DNA of 64,000 bases, taken from the NCBI GenBank assembly GCA_011174825.1, contig DUEZ01000079.1, forward strand, positions 33,466 to 97,465, written 5' to 3'. The position numbers were made by a program, and so were the translations under genes. Shown here in pieces: positions 55,401 to 64,000 of this stretch. Each line of letters opens with the position of its first letter. Position 1 is the first letter of the stretch. This stretch comes from Anaerolineae bacterium. GTDB lineage: Bacteria; Chloroflexota; Anaerolineae; Anaerolineales; E44-bin32. The notes under the pieces are model-generated. The model saw nothing but the letters and a program-made list of their open reading frames with translations. It was not told the DNA's origin and did not search any database.

Positions 55401-58257
55401 CGATGAGATCGTTGCCCATATTCCCCCGGAAGTAGATGTTGTTGAAGCTCCATCCTTAAAAACGATGACCGCGGAGACTGCACCGGGGATGAGCTTACTT
55501 GGATGGTGGGGAACGGATACCCTTCTCGAGGCAAGATATCAAATTGATGAGCTGCAGCCCCAAGCTTCGATATACGGCACAAGAGATTACGCCATGTATA
55601 ACCTCGGATCGGGCGGCAATTCCATTGTCGCTCTCTATGACAGAGGAATAGAAATCATAGCTCCGGAGACCGGTCAAGTCATAGACCGTTATCATATCTT
55701 CCTCAATCAATCTCTGGTACGAGAAGTCGCGTATCTTGGAGAAGACCTCCTGATCTTGAAAGATGTGGCTGGTTTAGAGCGTTGGGATCTTGAGAACCAA
55801 ACGCTTATCCAAAGGTATAACCTAACCGGAAGAGAACTGTTGGTAAGTCCTGATGACAGATACATAGCATTACGAAGCGGCAATTTTGTAAATGTAGTGG
55901 ATGTTGAATCGGGTGAGGAACTGTATTCTTTTCGAGCAGCGGAGGTTTCGCAAGCATACCAATTCTCTCCCGACGGGAAGACCCTTGCCATTTCCACTGG
56001 CCCTGCGGTTGAGCTGAGAGATTTATCCAACGGTAGACGACTGCGAATCCTATATGGACATACCCCGGTCGTATCAGGCCTGGCGTATACACCGGATGGA
56101 AGCCGACTGATTGCCGCGACCGGTGATGTATGGGAAATTTCCAGTGGTGATCGCGTTGTCCAATTCGATGGGTCGGCCGACGTCATGGCGATCAGTCCCG
56201 ACGGCAGTTTCTTTGTAGGAAATGATGGTTCGGTTCGAGAAACAGAATCAGGTCAACGTATTCATACGTTAACCGATACTCGCGCATCGGCTACATGCAT
56301 GTATTTCACGTCGGATGGGGAACATTTACTCTGGGCAGCGGAAGAAGGTCCGATCTACAGCTGGGGTGTACGGGTTTCACCACTTGAGGTCGCATCAGTC
56401 TCCCTTGAAGAAGCCATAACAGCAGAGGAATCAACACAACTCGCGATCCTATCTCACATCGGTCGTGGCCGCTTGATCAACGCAATCTGGTCGCCAGATG
56501 ATGAGTATCTTGCTGTTAATACAAATCAAAATACTCAGATCTTGAGAAGTGCCACACTAGAGAGAGCACACGCATTCTTGAACGCACGTGCAGTTGCCTT
56601 CGATACTGAGGGAAATGTACTTATAGGGGGAGGTCAGCCTCTTCAATTGATTGACATTCAGACAGGCGAAGTGGTGATGTACTACGGGTACGAGGCTATC
56701 ACTGCGGCTGCTTATAGCCCAAATGGTAAATGGCTTGCCATCGGTGGACTCGTGGCTCCGGATGGCGAAGTAGATGGACTTGCGCTCATAGATCTTACCG
56801 ATAATCTGCCATATGTACTTGATAACGGTTCTGGGCACTATGTGGAAGTAGCGGACCTTGAGTTCACGTCGGACTCTAGGTATCTCGCTCAATCCTACCA
56901 AGGGGCCATTTACTTATGGGATATTGAAGCGGGGAGTCAAGTTCGGATTCCAATCACTGGAAACGTGTCGCCAGTAACAATATCTCCTGATGGGAGGTTC
57001 ATCGCATATTTAACAAGATATGTCTTGCGTGTTGAAAACCTCTTGGCTGGAGGAACATATCGACAAATCAATGCTGATGGTACACCAGAATTACCAACAG
57101 GAATTGATCATCCCAGTCTTCAGCCTTTCGACATTACCTTCACAAATAATGGTGGGCTCTTAGTGTTTTACCGCAGTCTCAACCGTCGGACTTTTGTTGA
57201 GCATGTATCGATGATCGAATGGGATATCGATACCGGTAAAGTGATCAGGAGACGTGATAACATTCTCAACCTTTCTCAATTGGATAGTCTCTATTCTGAT
57301 CTTTATGAAAATGAATGGCCAAGGCGCGTTCCGGCTTTTGGGTTTAGCCCTTCTGAGGAGATCATATACTCGCTCACAGGAGATGGTGTCGTGAGGGTGA
57401 TGGATGCGAAAGGCATCAGCAGAGCGAGTTCATCCTCTGATTTTATGGATGTGATGGCGATCAGTCCAAACAGTGAAGAGGTTGCGCTATCAAACACTAT
57501 TGGAGGTATTGATATTTTCAATCTCGAGTCGTATGAAATTGTGAAATCCTTTTCAGGATCGTGGTACCCAGTATGGATGGCGTATAACAGCCCTTCGATG
57601 CTCATGATTCTTCAAAGTGATAGGACATTATCTTTTTTGAATATAAACACAGGGCGGGTCGTTGAAACGATGAGCGATGATCGCTACGAAGAGGCCGAGT
57701 TTTCAGCGCTTAGCTCGGATGGCAAGATATTCGCGATTATGGCGTTAACGGGTGGGAGTAAAAAAATAAACGTTTTTACACTCTCCCCAGATCAATCCCT
57801 GTTTGACCTGGGTCGGTTTCCACTACCGTTTGACCCAGTCTTCTCACCTGACGATCAAATTTTGGCAGTGATACGGCGTAACATGGTCGAGCTGTGGAGT
57901 ATGCAAACCAAAGAGATCGTCGCCGAACTCGAAGGCATTGGCGGGGTAATTGGCCCCTTGGTGTTCACACCGGATGGATCCCATCTCGTTGCTGCAACGG
58001 GTGAGATCTGGAACCTAGCGGACGGATCACTGATCGCAGCGTTCACTCCATCGGATCCGGGGATGCAGATTCGAACGAATGGTCGGATCATCGTGGGGCA
58101 GGATGGCATGATCTGGGACGCGAGGAATGGGGAGTTTGTGGGGATTTTAGAGGGATTGCTAGGACCAGCGATCGACTTCGAATTTACGCTCGATGGTCAA
58201 CGTTTGATCTGGCAGCGCGTTGGAGGTGTGATTGAAGTGTGGGGGATTGGCCCCTAA
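52474..58257 (+). CDS. Very long Ser/Thr protein kinase with multiple WD40-type propellers
   Basis: A 1927-residue kinase. Kinase domain about 10-265 with LGQGGFGAVY, AVKENLNIS, VIHRDIKPANIRI and DFGIAKAT; a helix near 315 (LFALLGILFFVSALASVFVL); a Thr/Pro stalk; then about 1500 residues of WD40-like repeats. A module closing with ISPxxxxxxGNDGSxWD recurs at about bases 54313, 55229, 56188 and 58062. The spacing is 916, 959 and twice 937 bases, as expected for five propellers of about 300 residues. The ATG at 52474 matches the first kinase's start; seven more open codons precede it. It is probably an extracellular sensor coupled to an internal kinase. Confidence 0.92.
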   Translation: MPLEIGALLDDRYRIEGVLGQGGFGAVYLATDERLEFPCAVKENLNISPESERQFRREATLLATLRHPNLPRVTHHFVLAGHQYLVMDFVEGEDLNQRIEREGALSEEDVLRWTEQIGDALKYLHDRDPPVIHRDIKPANIRITPNGDAILVDFGIAKATAVGQTTSRGARGVTPGFAPPEQYGLGRTDPRADVYALGATIYCLLTGESPPDSVERLVGREILKPPKQLRPDLKTNVADAVVKAMECRREDRFRDVEGFLEALKDKTFTVFPEVEEMIAPAREEVIEDTPVEVVRPTGRYRLFALLGILFFVSALASVFVLSPDLVEIVGSIRDMITGTPQRVIIRITSSPETIKQVVTVIESTSIVMRLTPTPSQTPTPHYTPTRTPIPEIITVDNAHGWRLYSSWSGGYRNVPLAMSPDGETVALSVDQGVDIFDPITGETIKPLQGFAISRDIIGIALFDDSMLVKFEDELLRWSVETNSRIGRYSIPGRDMIISRDGRYIATRDKYIKVFSVESAQLLLTVGREDSQQAFALSPDGKYFAIAVEKDVELWDLAKVRKVWRITGHGEPTDNLGLEFTADGQFLVSASGDIWTVPGGKLEGYFDSSTRTIAISPTNDLIIGNDGSVWDFHSGEMIGLMPVRGISVNTMQFTPDGLYLVRHLTTGEVETWTCDPNALAFHERTTRTSTAFSEYEPVTAMNVSRLERMPHYQLGGHGSIILSPDGTMIAGWSGREAEVVNIADQEVIARFWVDNTIQDVAFLGNDFLMILVGRRNYYDQSRVGRWEISTGWLKQTYDIYGQAIAASPDGELFAVQEEYIRVIDVRSGDIQHRLGSKYGGEDFLFTPDGEYLAITTGSCVRFWSTENGLPGRQYVGHGPKVKNIAFTPDGKLLISSSGDVWDVESRERITSFDTTAEFLAISPSGRLIVGSDGSLWDGTSGQYIGYINDSAAYLVFTSGGRQLLWHGGTGSVYAYGIDEIVAHIPPEVDVVEAPSLKTMTAETAPGMSLLGWWGTDTLLEARYQIDELQPQASIYGTRDYAMYNLGSGGNSIVALYDRGIEIIAPETGQVIDRYHIFLNQSLVREVAYLGEDLLILKDVAGLERWDLENQTLIQRYNLTGRELLVSPDDRYIALRSGNFVNVVDVESGEELYSFRAAEVSQAYQFSPDGKTLAISTGPAVELRDLSNGRRLRILYGHTPVVSGLAYTPDGSRLIAATGDVWEISSGDRVVQFDGSADVMAISPDGSFFVGNDGSVRETESGQRIHTLTDTRASATCMYFTSDGEHLLWAAEEGPIYSWGVRVSPLEVASVSLEEAITAEESTQLAILSHIGRGRLINAIWSPDDEYLAVNTNQNTQILRSATLERAHAFLNARAVAFDTEGNVLIGGGQPLQLIDIQTGEVVMYYGYEAITAAAYSPNGKWLAIGGLVAPDGEVDGLALIDLTDNLPYVLDNGSGHYVEVADLEFTSDSRYLAQSYQGAIYLWDIEAGSQVRIPITGNVSPVTISPDGRFIAYLTRYVLRVENLLAGGTYRQINADGTPELPTGIDHPSLQPFDITFTNNGGLLVFYRSLNRRTFVEHVSMIEWDIDTGKVIRRRDNILNLSQLDSLYSDLYENEWPRRVPAFGFSPSEEIIYSLTGDGVVRVMDAKGISRASSSSDFMDVMAISPNSEEVALSNTIGGIDIFNLESYEIVKSFSGSWYPVWMAYNSPSMLMILQSDRTLSFLNINTGRVVETMSDDRYEEAEFSALSSDGKIFAIMALTGGSKKINVFTLSPDQSLFDLGRFPLPFDPVFSPDDQILAVIRRNMVELWSMQTKEIVAELEGIGGVIGPLVFTPDGSHLVAATGEIWNLADGSLIAAFTPSDPGMQIRTNGRIIVGQDGMIWDARNGEFVGILEGLLGPAIDFEFTLDGQRLIWQRVGGVIEVWGIGP

Positions 58258-58313
58258 AGGTCAAGGTCACCGTTTCGCCATTTATGTATAAGCCATGAGA
58301 TTTGGTCATTAGA

Positions 58314-58342
58314 CTTCCCGCGAGCTTCAAGCTTGCGGGAAG
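58314..58342. terminator. Long near-perfect palindrome after the kinase
   Basis: CTTCCCGCGAGCTT and AAGCTTGCGGGAAG pair over 14 positions with one mismatch, leaving a very small loop. It is 57 bases past the kinase stop and lies between convergent genes. No U tract. It may act as a bidirectional terminator or be a dispersed repeat. Confidence 0.5.
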
Positions 58343-58414
58343 CTGGAATCCTTATTATATGAATGAGATCGCTCTCTCTCATTGGAGGGGAGAGAGCGTG
58401 CAGATGATCAACAT

Positions 58415-58495
58415 CCCCTCACCTTAACCCTCCCCACAGGGGAAAGAGAACATTCACCCTCTCCCTTTTTGGGAGAGGGCAGGGGTGAGGGTGAA
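58415..58495. repeat. Repeat related to the 23 kb tandem repeat
   Basis: Contains CCCCTCACC, CCCTCCCCACAGGGG, ACCCTCTCCC, GGGAGAGGGC and GGGTGAGGGTGAA, the same building blocks and order as the units at 23031-23275. A single copy. Confidence 0.75.
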
Positions 58496-58561
58496 TCAAC
58501 TTATCGTGATTAGTAGCTGATATTACGATCGATCCTGTCACACCTGAGGAAGAACGAAATC

Positions 58562-59923
58562 TTATTGTTTCGAATTCTCAGCCTTCATCTTCTCGCGCAT
58601 CGAAAGCCTAATCGCCTGACGATAGAGTTTACGAACTCTTTGAGCATCTTCCTCGGCTTCGTCATCTTCAAAGCGTTCTGCTGCAGCGATCAAGGATCCA
58701 AGTAATTGTTCGTCGATTTTTTGTGCGGACTCATCAAGTAAAGCGATAGCTTGGTCCTCATCCTGGATTTCTAGGATCTCCTGAGCGAGCAGGAGACCGG
58801 GTGGAATTGAGTCTTTGATCCATTGCTCAATATTCTCATGGATCGTCTTGAGTTTGGTTAGCGTTGCTTGATCGTCAGCTTCCTTTGCCGCTTGAATATT
58901 GGCCTCGAGGATCGACAGGAAGAGATTATCGATCAAAGGAAGAGCTGTTTGAAGGGCTTGATCGAGATTTTCGGTTACTAAGAGGGACCTTAGCAAGGAG
59001 GTGGCTTGAGCAGCCCTTGCTTCTTGGACCTGGTCTATTTGTTGGGTTATCTCGAGGATACGCGATCTTAGCGCGATTAATCTTTCTGCCTCATCGCCTT
59101 CAGCTGAATCGATGCGTTCAGTTAATTCCTGAAAAAATGAATAATCAAGTGCAGGGCGGGTGAGGTTGACCAAGGCCAGAATCCTTCTATCATTTGGGGC
59201 TTCGACGAGTAGTTCGAGGATAGCCTTGCGATCGAGCTCCTCTCCTGCCTCTTTTAGGCTTTCCGCTGCAGCGCGAAGTTCGGCTTCTTGGGCCGCTAAC
59301 TCCTTACCATAGGTGGTGAGTTCGAGGGCTGTTCCTAGCCGCTGATTTAGAGCCTCGTGAGCCCTTCGATCGTTGGTAGCTTGAAGAGTCAGGCTGGCTA
59401 GTTGAAAAAACGCTGCGTCCATCTCGCCGTCATGGTCGTTGATAAAGGCAGGGAGATTTTCTTCCGGGATTCGAACCAGGTCTTCAAAAAGGCGCATCTT
59501 GGCACGTTGAGCTTCGATCTCCTCACGCGAAATACCATCGGCTTCTAGAATCCGCTCCATTAAACTCTGCATCGTGAGTACGGGTTGGGGTTGAAATAGG
59601 TAACCCTTGCGCGATTCAGCTGGAAGATCTTGAACGGCCTGATTAATCAGTTGGCCGATAACCCGTTCCTGCTCCTCCTTTGGAATATTCAACTCCACGG
59701 GGATGTAGGTGAGGAGCAGTTCGTTGTTTGGATCATGGTATACAAGCGGGGTGGACATCTGCCCCTCAAAACCACATACAGGGCAGCTGATGCGGTTAAA
59801 GGTTCCGGAGAGCAAGCGAGACTTTGCGCTTGGGTCGTGCCCCACATCGACCAATTGCTCAATGGCTGCCTGGATTCCTGATTTGCAGTTAGGGCATTGA
59901 ATATGTGCTAGGGATTGCGACAT
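58562..59923 (-). CDS. CpXC domain protein
   Basis: A 453-residue cytoplasmic protein. The N-terminal CpXC domain has two cysteine pairs: IQCPNCKSG (residues 9-17) and ISCPVCGFEG near 45-54, probably binding zinc. The family core includes YIPVELNIPKEEQERVIGQL. The rest is a long acidic helical region (Glu/Leu/Ala-rich, likely coiled coil or helical repeats). No activity is known for CpXC proteins. It is followed 30 bases later by the start side of the next transcript; the two lie tail to head on the minus strand. Confidence 0.85.
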   Translation of the reverse strand: MSQSLAHIQCPNCKSGIQAAIEQLVDVGHDPSAKSRLLSGTFNRISCPVCGFEGQMSTPLVYHDPNNELLLTYIPVELNIPKEEQERVIGQLINQAVQDLPAESRKGYLFQPQPVLTMQSLMERILEADGISREEIEAQRAKMRLFEDLVRIPEENLPAFINDHDGEMDAAFFQLASLTLQATNDRRAHEALNQRLGTALELTTYGKELAAQEAELRAAAESLKEAGEELDRKAILELLVEAPNDRRILALVNLTRPALDYSFFQELTERIDSAEGDEAERLIALRSRILEITQQIDQVQEARAAQATSLLRSLLVTENLDQALQTALPLIDNLFLSILEANIQAAKEADDQATLTKLKTIHENIEQWIKDSIPPGLLLAQEILEIQDEDQAIALLDESAQKIDEQLLGSLIAAAERFEDDEAEEDAQRVRKLYRQAIRLSMREKMKAENSKQ

Positions 59924-59954
59924 GGGCTACTACCATCCTCAGATATTAGTATAC

Positions 59955-61508
59955 TTATATGCGGGGAAGTGAGAAACAAATCCGAGCGCCATGGGTTACA
60001 CGATCGTCAACCCAGATTCTGCCGTTGTGTGCTTCAACGACAGCTTTCGCGAGGAACAGTCCCAACCCCGCACCTTTTGTTTTTCGTGAAGCCTCATTTG
60101 AGCGGTAGAACAAGTCAAAGATCCGAGGCATATCTTCGAGAGCGATACCCGGTCCTTCATCGCTCACACAAACAATGACCTCTTCAAATCTTCCTTGCCC
60201 CTCCACAGTCACTTTACCACCTTGAGGGGAAAACTTTATCGCATTGGAGAGTAGATTCGAAAGGACTTGGGCCAAACGTCTCTCATCGCCCATGATTAAT
60301 GGGAAATCCGTGGGAAAATCAACCTCGAAGGTGTGAATATCAGTTTGGGTTTGGAAATGCTTGGCAAGTTGGTTGGCCGAATGCTCGAGATTAACCTCCG
60401 ATAATTCCAAAGGAAGTACACCAGCCTGAAGACGAGAGGCGTCTAATAAATCATCTATTAGACTTGCAAGCCGATCGGATTCTTCCTCAATGACCGCTAG
60501 GCTGTCTTCTACAACGTTGGGATCCCATTGAGCATCATCTCGGCGCAGAGTTCCAACGTAGCCTTTAATGAGTGCGACCGGAGTACGAAGCTCATGGCTT
60601 ATGATCGAGATGAAGGTGTTTTTTAATTCTTCCGCTTCACGAAACTTCGTAATGTCCCTGATATTAGCCACTATGCTGAGAAGGCGTCCGTCTTCAGAAA
60701 GTGTTGGCGCATAACGGATGCCAACGCTGATCGTCCCTCCTCCCTTTGTGAGAAGGTCACCCTCGGTGTAGATCATGGCTTGCGGGGTAAGTGGCCATCC
60801 GCCGGCTTCCGCCTCCTCAAGGGTAAGCCCTGGCTCTCGTTGTAACCAACGGATCACATCCTCGTGTTTCTGCCCCAGCACCTCCGCAGCGGTATAACCC
60901 GTGAGATGAGCGCAAGCTCGGTTGAATCTCTGGATACGAAATCCAGGGTCAAGGATGAAGATCCCATCGGCGGACGATTCAAGCACTGCGTCTAAATGAC
61001 TTTTCTGCCTCGTGATCTCTGTGTACAGGCGAGCGTTATGGACCGCGATCGCGGCTTGAGATGCGAATGCTTGGAGCAGGTTCCGATCCTCGGTTGAGAA
61101 GCGACCTCGATAGGATCGGAAGACGAAGATCACTCCCAAGACTTCACCCTGTGCGATCATGGGCAAGCCTACACCGGTAAGAATTCCCATCGAAGCGGCT
61201 TTTGTGATGCGTTGTAATCGACGATTGATCTCTGGGAGCGCAAACCGTGCAGGGTCGCCATGGTCAGGGATATCGGCAAGCAGTGGGTTCAGATTCTTGA
61301 GGAACTCAGGGTTGATGCCATAGGAAGAGGCAATACGCCAGCCACCTTGTTCATCTCGTAAAGTTATTAGGCCCGCATGCCCAGCGAGTAACTCGGCCGA
61401 TACCCTCACGATCCTAGTCAAGACCCGATTTAACTCAAGCTCTTCGGTGATCGCACGAGAGATCTCAAGTAAATAATCTCGCTGGCGGATGCGGAAATCT
61501 GGAAGCAC
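59955..61508 (-). CDS. GAF-PAS histidine kinase
   Basis: A 517-residue soluble sensor kinase. GAF domain about 15-175, then PAS about 185-310 (LESSADGIFILDPGFRIQRF), HisKA with the phosphorylated His in FISIISHELRTPVALIKGY and HATPase with NLLSNAIKFSPQGG, DEGPGIALEDM and GAGLGLFLAKAVVEAHNG. There is no membrane segment, so it senses a cytoplasmic signal. No response regulator is adjacent. Its start is uncertain: I chose the GTG at 61508, just after the aminotransferase stop. An ATG at 61574 would give 22 more residues overlapping that gene by 62 bases. Confidence 0.88.
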   Translation of the reverse strand: MLPDFRIRQRDYLLEISRAITEELELNRVLTRIVRVSAELLAGHAGLITLRDEQGGWRIASSYGINPEFLKNLNPLLADIPDHGDPARFALPEINRRLQRITKAASMGILTGVGLPMIAQGEVLGVIFVFRSYRGRFSTEDRNLLQAFASQAAIAVHNARLYTEITRQKSHLDAVLESSADGIFILDPGFRIQRFNRACAHLTGYTAAEVLGQKHEDVIRWLQREPGLTLEEAEAGGWPLTPQAMIYTEGDLLTKGGGTISVGIRYAPTLSEDGRLLSIVANIRDITKFREAEELKNTFISIISHELRTPVALIKGYVGTLRRDDAQWDPNVVEDSLAVIEEESDRLASLIDDLLDASRLQAGVLPLELSEVNLEHSANQLAKHFQTQTDIHTFEVDFPTDFPLIMGDERRLAQVLSNLLSNAIKFSPQGGKVTVEGQGRFEEVIVCVSDEGPGIALEDMPRIFDLFYRSNEASRKTKGAGLGLFLAKAVVEAHNGRIWVDDRVTHGARICFSLPRI

Positions 61509-61512
61509 CGTG

Positions 61513-62835
61513 TTAATCAAATCCTTCTGCTTCAGCCTCGCTGATCGCGGTTTCGAGAATCTCAAGCCCCTCATCCATCAAGGACTTTGTGATATTCAGC
61601 GGGGGTGAGAGACGAATTGCGCTATCCCCACAGCCTAAAGTAAGTACCCCATATTCGAAGGCCAGTTCCGCGATTCGATCACGGAGATCAGAAGCGGGTT
61701 TGCGGGTGTCGTGATCCTTAACGAAATCGATCCCTATCATCAGTCCTTTCCCTCGCACTTGTCCGATACTGGGGTGGCGGACTTGGATCTCGGCCAATGC
61801 ATCAAGAGTATATTCGCCCATCTCTTTAGCATTCTGCATCATCTCGCTTTCGATCAATTCCAAAGTTGCGAGACCAGCGGTGCACGCAATCGGATTTCCT
61901 CCGAAGGTGTTCGCGTGTGCGCCTTCAGGCCAATCCATCACACTTGCCCGTGAGACGATGCCTCCTAAGGGTAATCCGGAAGCGATTCCTTTTGCGGTAC
62001 ATACGATATCCGGTTCTGTATTCCAATGTTCGATCGCCCACCATTTTCCTGTACGACCGACACCCGATTGAATCTCGTCGGCGATAAGAAGAATTCCATA
62101 TTTATCGCAAAGCCGTCGTAAGGCAGGGAAAAAACCATCCGGTGGAACGATGTAGCCACCTTCACCTTGTATGGGTTCAACAAGGATCGCGGCGCAATTG
62201 TCTGGGGGAATGAGGTTTTTAAGGATGACACTCTCTATGAACTCTACAATCGTCTCTCCGTAATCCTCGTGGGTTAAGTTTAAGACTGGCCGGTATGGAT
62301 CAGGGAATGGAACATGAGCGACACCGCTCATCATCGGGAAAAAGCCGTCACGATACACAGGTTTCCGAGCTGTAAAGGAGAGAGAACCCAGCGTTCTACC
62401 GTGGAAACCGCCATAAAATCCGATAAACTGATTGCGACCTGTATGGTGTCGTGCGAGTTTAATCGCGGCTTCAACAGCCTCTGTACCGGAGTTAGCCAAG
62501 AAGACCTTAGCAGGTTCATCGAAGGGAGCAATAGAAGCGAGACGTTCGGAAAACTCGATCCAGATTGGGTGAAAGAAATCAGAAGATATGTGAATGAAAC
62601 GGTCCAGCTGATGCTTGATCGCTTCAACAACTTTGGGGTGATTATGACCCGTTTGACAAACACCGATACCCGCACATAAATCCAAGAATCGATTACCATC
62701 GACGTCCCATACTTCTGAGCCTAATCCGTGGTCCATTACAAAATCGTAAGGGCGAGGATAGGATTGGGAAATGACAGCTCGATCGCGCTCGATAAGCTTG
62801 CGACCTTTTTTCCCGGGAACAGTGAGCTTCTTCAT
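61513..62835 (-). CDS. Class III aminotransferase (GABA/acetylornithine type)
   Basis: A 440-residue pyridoxal-phosphate enzyme. DGNRFLDLCAGIGVCQTGHNHP at the N-terminus, quoted as DGNRFLDLCAGIGVCQTG; ANSGTEAVEAAIKLARHHTG; phosphate-binding HGRTLGSLSFT; DEIQSGVGRTG; and the Schiff-base lysine in CTAKGIASGLPLGG (about residue 290). The family transfers amino groups from omega-amino acids (GABA, acetylornithine and similar) to 2-oxoglutarate. Substrate selection cannot be fixed from sequence alone; the full-length match with archaeal/bacterial GABA-type enzymes slightly favours an omega-amino acid. It probably shares a transcript with the histidine kinase downstream. Confidence 0.9.
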   Translation of the reverse strand: MKKLTVPGKKGRKLIERDRAVISQSYPRPYDFVMDHGLGSEVWDVDGNRFLDLCAGIGVCQTGHNHPKVVEAIKHQLDRFIHISSDFFHPIWIEFSERLASIAPFDEPAKVFLANSGTEAVEAAIKLARHHTGRNQFIGFYGGFHGRTLGSLSFTARKPVYRDGFFPMMSGVAHVPFPDPYRPVLNLTHEDYGETIVEFIESVILKNLIPPDNCAAILVEPIQGEGGYIVPPDGFFPALRRLCDKYGILLIADEIQSGVGRTGKWWAIEHWNTEPDIVCTAKGIASGLPLGGIVSRASVMDWPEGAHANTFGGNPIACTAGLATLELIESEMMQNAKEMGEYTLDALAEIQVRHPSIGQVRGKGLMIGIDFVKDHDTRKPASDLRDRIAELAFEYGVLTLGCGDSAIRLSPPLNITKSLMDEGLEILETAISEAEAEGFD

Positions 62836-63177
62836 TTGTTTGCGGCCTCCAAGTAGAGTGTTGAACTCTCATATTTTGTATCTGTAAATGAGTAATAGAT
62901 ATGTGTTAATAGAGACAGGTCACAATTATTGTTCTACGGGATAGATACCGCTGAATTATATCACTCCGCTTTGCCCCACATCATTTCCGTTGTATAAAAT
63001 AGATGCATCCTGTGAGTAGTTCCACCACCTTGCAACTCAAAAGGGGGGCTGTGTAGTAGTAACAAGACCCTCTTTTTCCCTATTGCTTTTGAGGTCGAGC
63101 TACACGAATGAGGATGCGACCTTCTAACAGCATCGTGTACTGTACGATAAACCAATATCGTAAGGAGAGAATGAGAT
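62836..63177. promoter_or_regulatory. Divergent intergenic region, aminotransferase and acyl-CoA ligase
   Basis: 342 AT-rich bases between a minus-strand aminotransferase and a plus-strand ligase, so promoters for both should be present. I could not identify firm -35/-10 boxes, operators or repeats. AAGGAGAG precedes the ligase start. Confidence 0.4.
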
Positions 63178-64000
63178 ATGGCGGAGCGTCCTTGGCTAAA
63201 GTTTTATGACCCTGGGGTACCTCAATCCATTGATTACCCCCAAAAGCCGTTGTATCACTTCCTAGAAGAGTCAGCGCGTAATTATCCTCATCAGCCATGT
63301 ACGATCTTCAAAGGTGCGGAGATCACATACGCTGAAATGGATGCTTTAACGGATCAGCTCGCTGCCGGTCTTGCGGAATTGGGTGTTAAGAAGGGAACAC
63401 CTGTCGGTCTTTTTATGGCCAACATACCTCAATTTGTGATCTCATTTTTCGGCATCTTGAAAGCCGGGGGTGTTGTCGTTGCGTTCAACCCTCTCTACAA
63501 GAGTAGGGAAATTGAGCACCAGCTTAACGACTCGGGCCTTGAAATCATAATCACCATGAGCTTGTTCTACAATACCCTCAAAGAAGTCCAACCCAAGACC
63601 TCTCTTAAAACGATCGCAGTGACCAACATCAAAGAAGCGTTACCAGGATTGTTGAGGTTTCTGTTCACACTTACCCAGGAGAAGAAGGGTGGGCATAGGG
63701 TAGAGCTAGCCGAAGGGGATGTATGGTTTCAAGACCTGATATCCAACTATAAACCGGAGAATAGACCGGTCGTTGATATTGGACCTGATGACAAAGCGAT
63801 CTTCCAATACAGCGGAGGGACAACTGGTATATCGAAAGCAGCGGTAGCTCTCCATCGAAATTTGGTAGCTAATACACTGCAGATTCGCTCATTTATGCCT
63901 GATATTGAAATGGGAAAAGAGATCATCCTGATGGCAATTCCCTTGTTCCATGTCTATGGATTGGTCGCTGGTATGAGTTTCGGTGTCTCGTCAGGAGCCT
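63178..64000 (+). CDS. Long-chain fatty acid-CoA ligase (AMP-binding), partial
   Basis: The N-terminal 274 codons of an acyl-CoA synthetase, cut by the window edge. It starts with MAERPWLKFYDPGVPQSI. The adenylate-forming signature is YSGGTTGISKAAV at about residues 218-230, followed by LVANTLQIRSF and PLFHVYGLVAGM. The enzyme would activate fatty acids with ATP and CoA in the cytoplasm or at the membrane face. The opening and the ITYAEMD block favour a FadD-like long-chain enzyme. The ATG at 63178 has AAGGAGAG 11 bases upstream. The C-terminal domain lies beyond the window. Confidence 0.92.
   Translation, partial: MAERPWLKFYDPGVPQSIDYPQKPLYHFLEESARNYPHQPCTIFKGAEITYAEMDALTDQLAAGLAELGVKKGTPVGLFMANIPQFVISFFGILKAGGVVVAFNPLYKSREIEHQLNDSGLEIIITMSLFYNTLKEVQPKTSLKTIAVTNIKEALPGLLRFLFTLTQEKKGGHRVELAEGDVWFQDLISNYKPENRPVVDIGPDDKAIFQYSGGTTGISKAAVALHRNLVANTLQIRSFMPDIEMGKEIILMAIPLFHVYGLVAGMSFGVSSGA

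Larger units (their letters stand above)
58258..58561. other. Intergenic region between convergent genes, packed with palindromes
   Basis: 304 bases separating the long kinase (plus) from the CpXC gene (minus). It holds the hairpins at 58314-58342 and 58370-58398 (CGCTCTCTC and GAGAGAGCG) and the repeat at 58415-58495. I see no gene. Bidirectional termination is likely here. Confidence 0.6.

Overview
The window reads as chromosomal DNA of an anaerobic bacterium, most likely a Chloroflexota (Anaerolineae-like) genome. That placement is an inference. It rests on the mix of an energy-converting hydrogenase, Hdr/Qmo-type electron carriers, formate-tetrahydrofolate ligase, lipoproteins and kinases with Thr/Pro-rich stalks, and many short GC-rich palindromes between genes. 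No rRNA, tRNA, CRISPR array, prophage or transposase was seen.

Layout. 1-10054 (minus) is one long operon for a membrane-bound group 4 [NiFe]-hydrogenase. It has complex-I-like membrane arms, a two-cluster ferredoxin subunit, a maturation protease, and a HydB/HydG-like iron-sulfur and flavin module that continues beyond the left edge. 10204-14321 (minus) holds a fused pentapeptide-repeat protein and a two-component system. 14545-20863 (minus) is an Hdr/Qmo-like operon carrying TusA, an MvhD-like subunit, two HdrA-like flavoproteins, a winged-helix protein, a HdrC/membrane-cytochrome fusion and a DsrE-like protein, with an ArsR-type regulator upstream. 21166-22950 (plus) is formate-tetrahydrofolate ligase, which points to one-carbon (Wood-Ljungdahl-type) metabolism. 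Hydrogenase, Hdr complex and this ligase together fit an anaerobe handling H2, low-potential electrons and C1 units.

24454-29111 (minus) is the most unusual locus. A membrane protein ends in an alternating Cys-Ala tail with eight cysteines. Translationally coupled to it is a radical SAM/SPASM protein, and next comes a paralogue of that enzyme that has lost essentially all cluster cysteines. I propose a peptide-tail modification system.

29684-44290 (plus) is mostly housekeeping and small envelope genes: glycosyltransferase, acyltransferase, DNA ligase, RlmI-like methyltransferase, rhomboid protease, lipoproteins, thioesterase and an MBL-fold enzyme. 44348-48121 (plus) contains a second remarkable gene, an iodothyronine-deiodinase-like protein with an in-frame TGA at the exact selenocysteine position of that family and a hairpin just downstream. 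A YedF-type DsrE protein, a family linked to selenium metabolism, lies about 1.9 kb away.

48260-58257 (plus) has a multi-pass membrane protein, a dodecin and two consecutive Ser/Thr kinases with beta-propeller C-termini, one of them over 1900 residues. 58562-62835 (minus) holds a CpXC protein, a GAF-PAS histidine kinase and an aminotransferase. A fatty-acyl-CoA ligase starts at 63178 and runs off the right edge.
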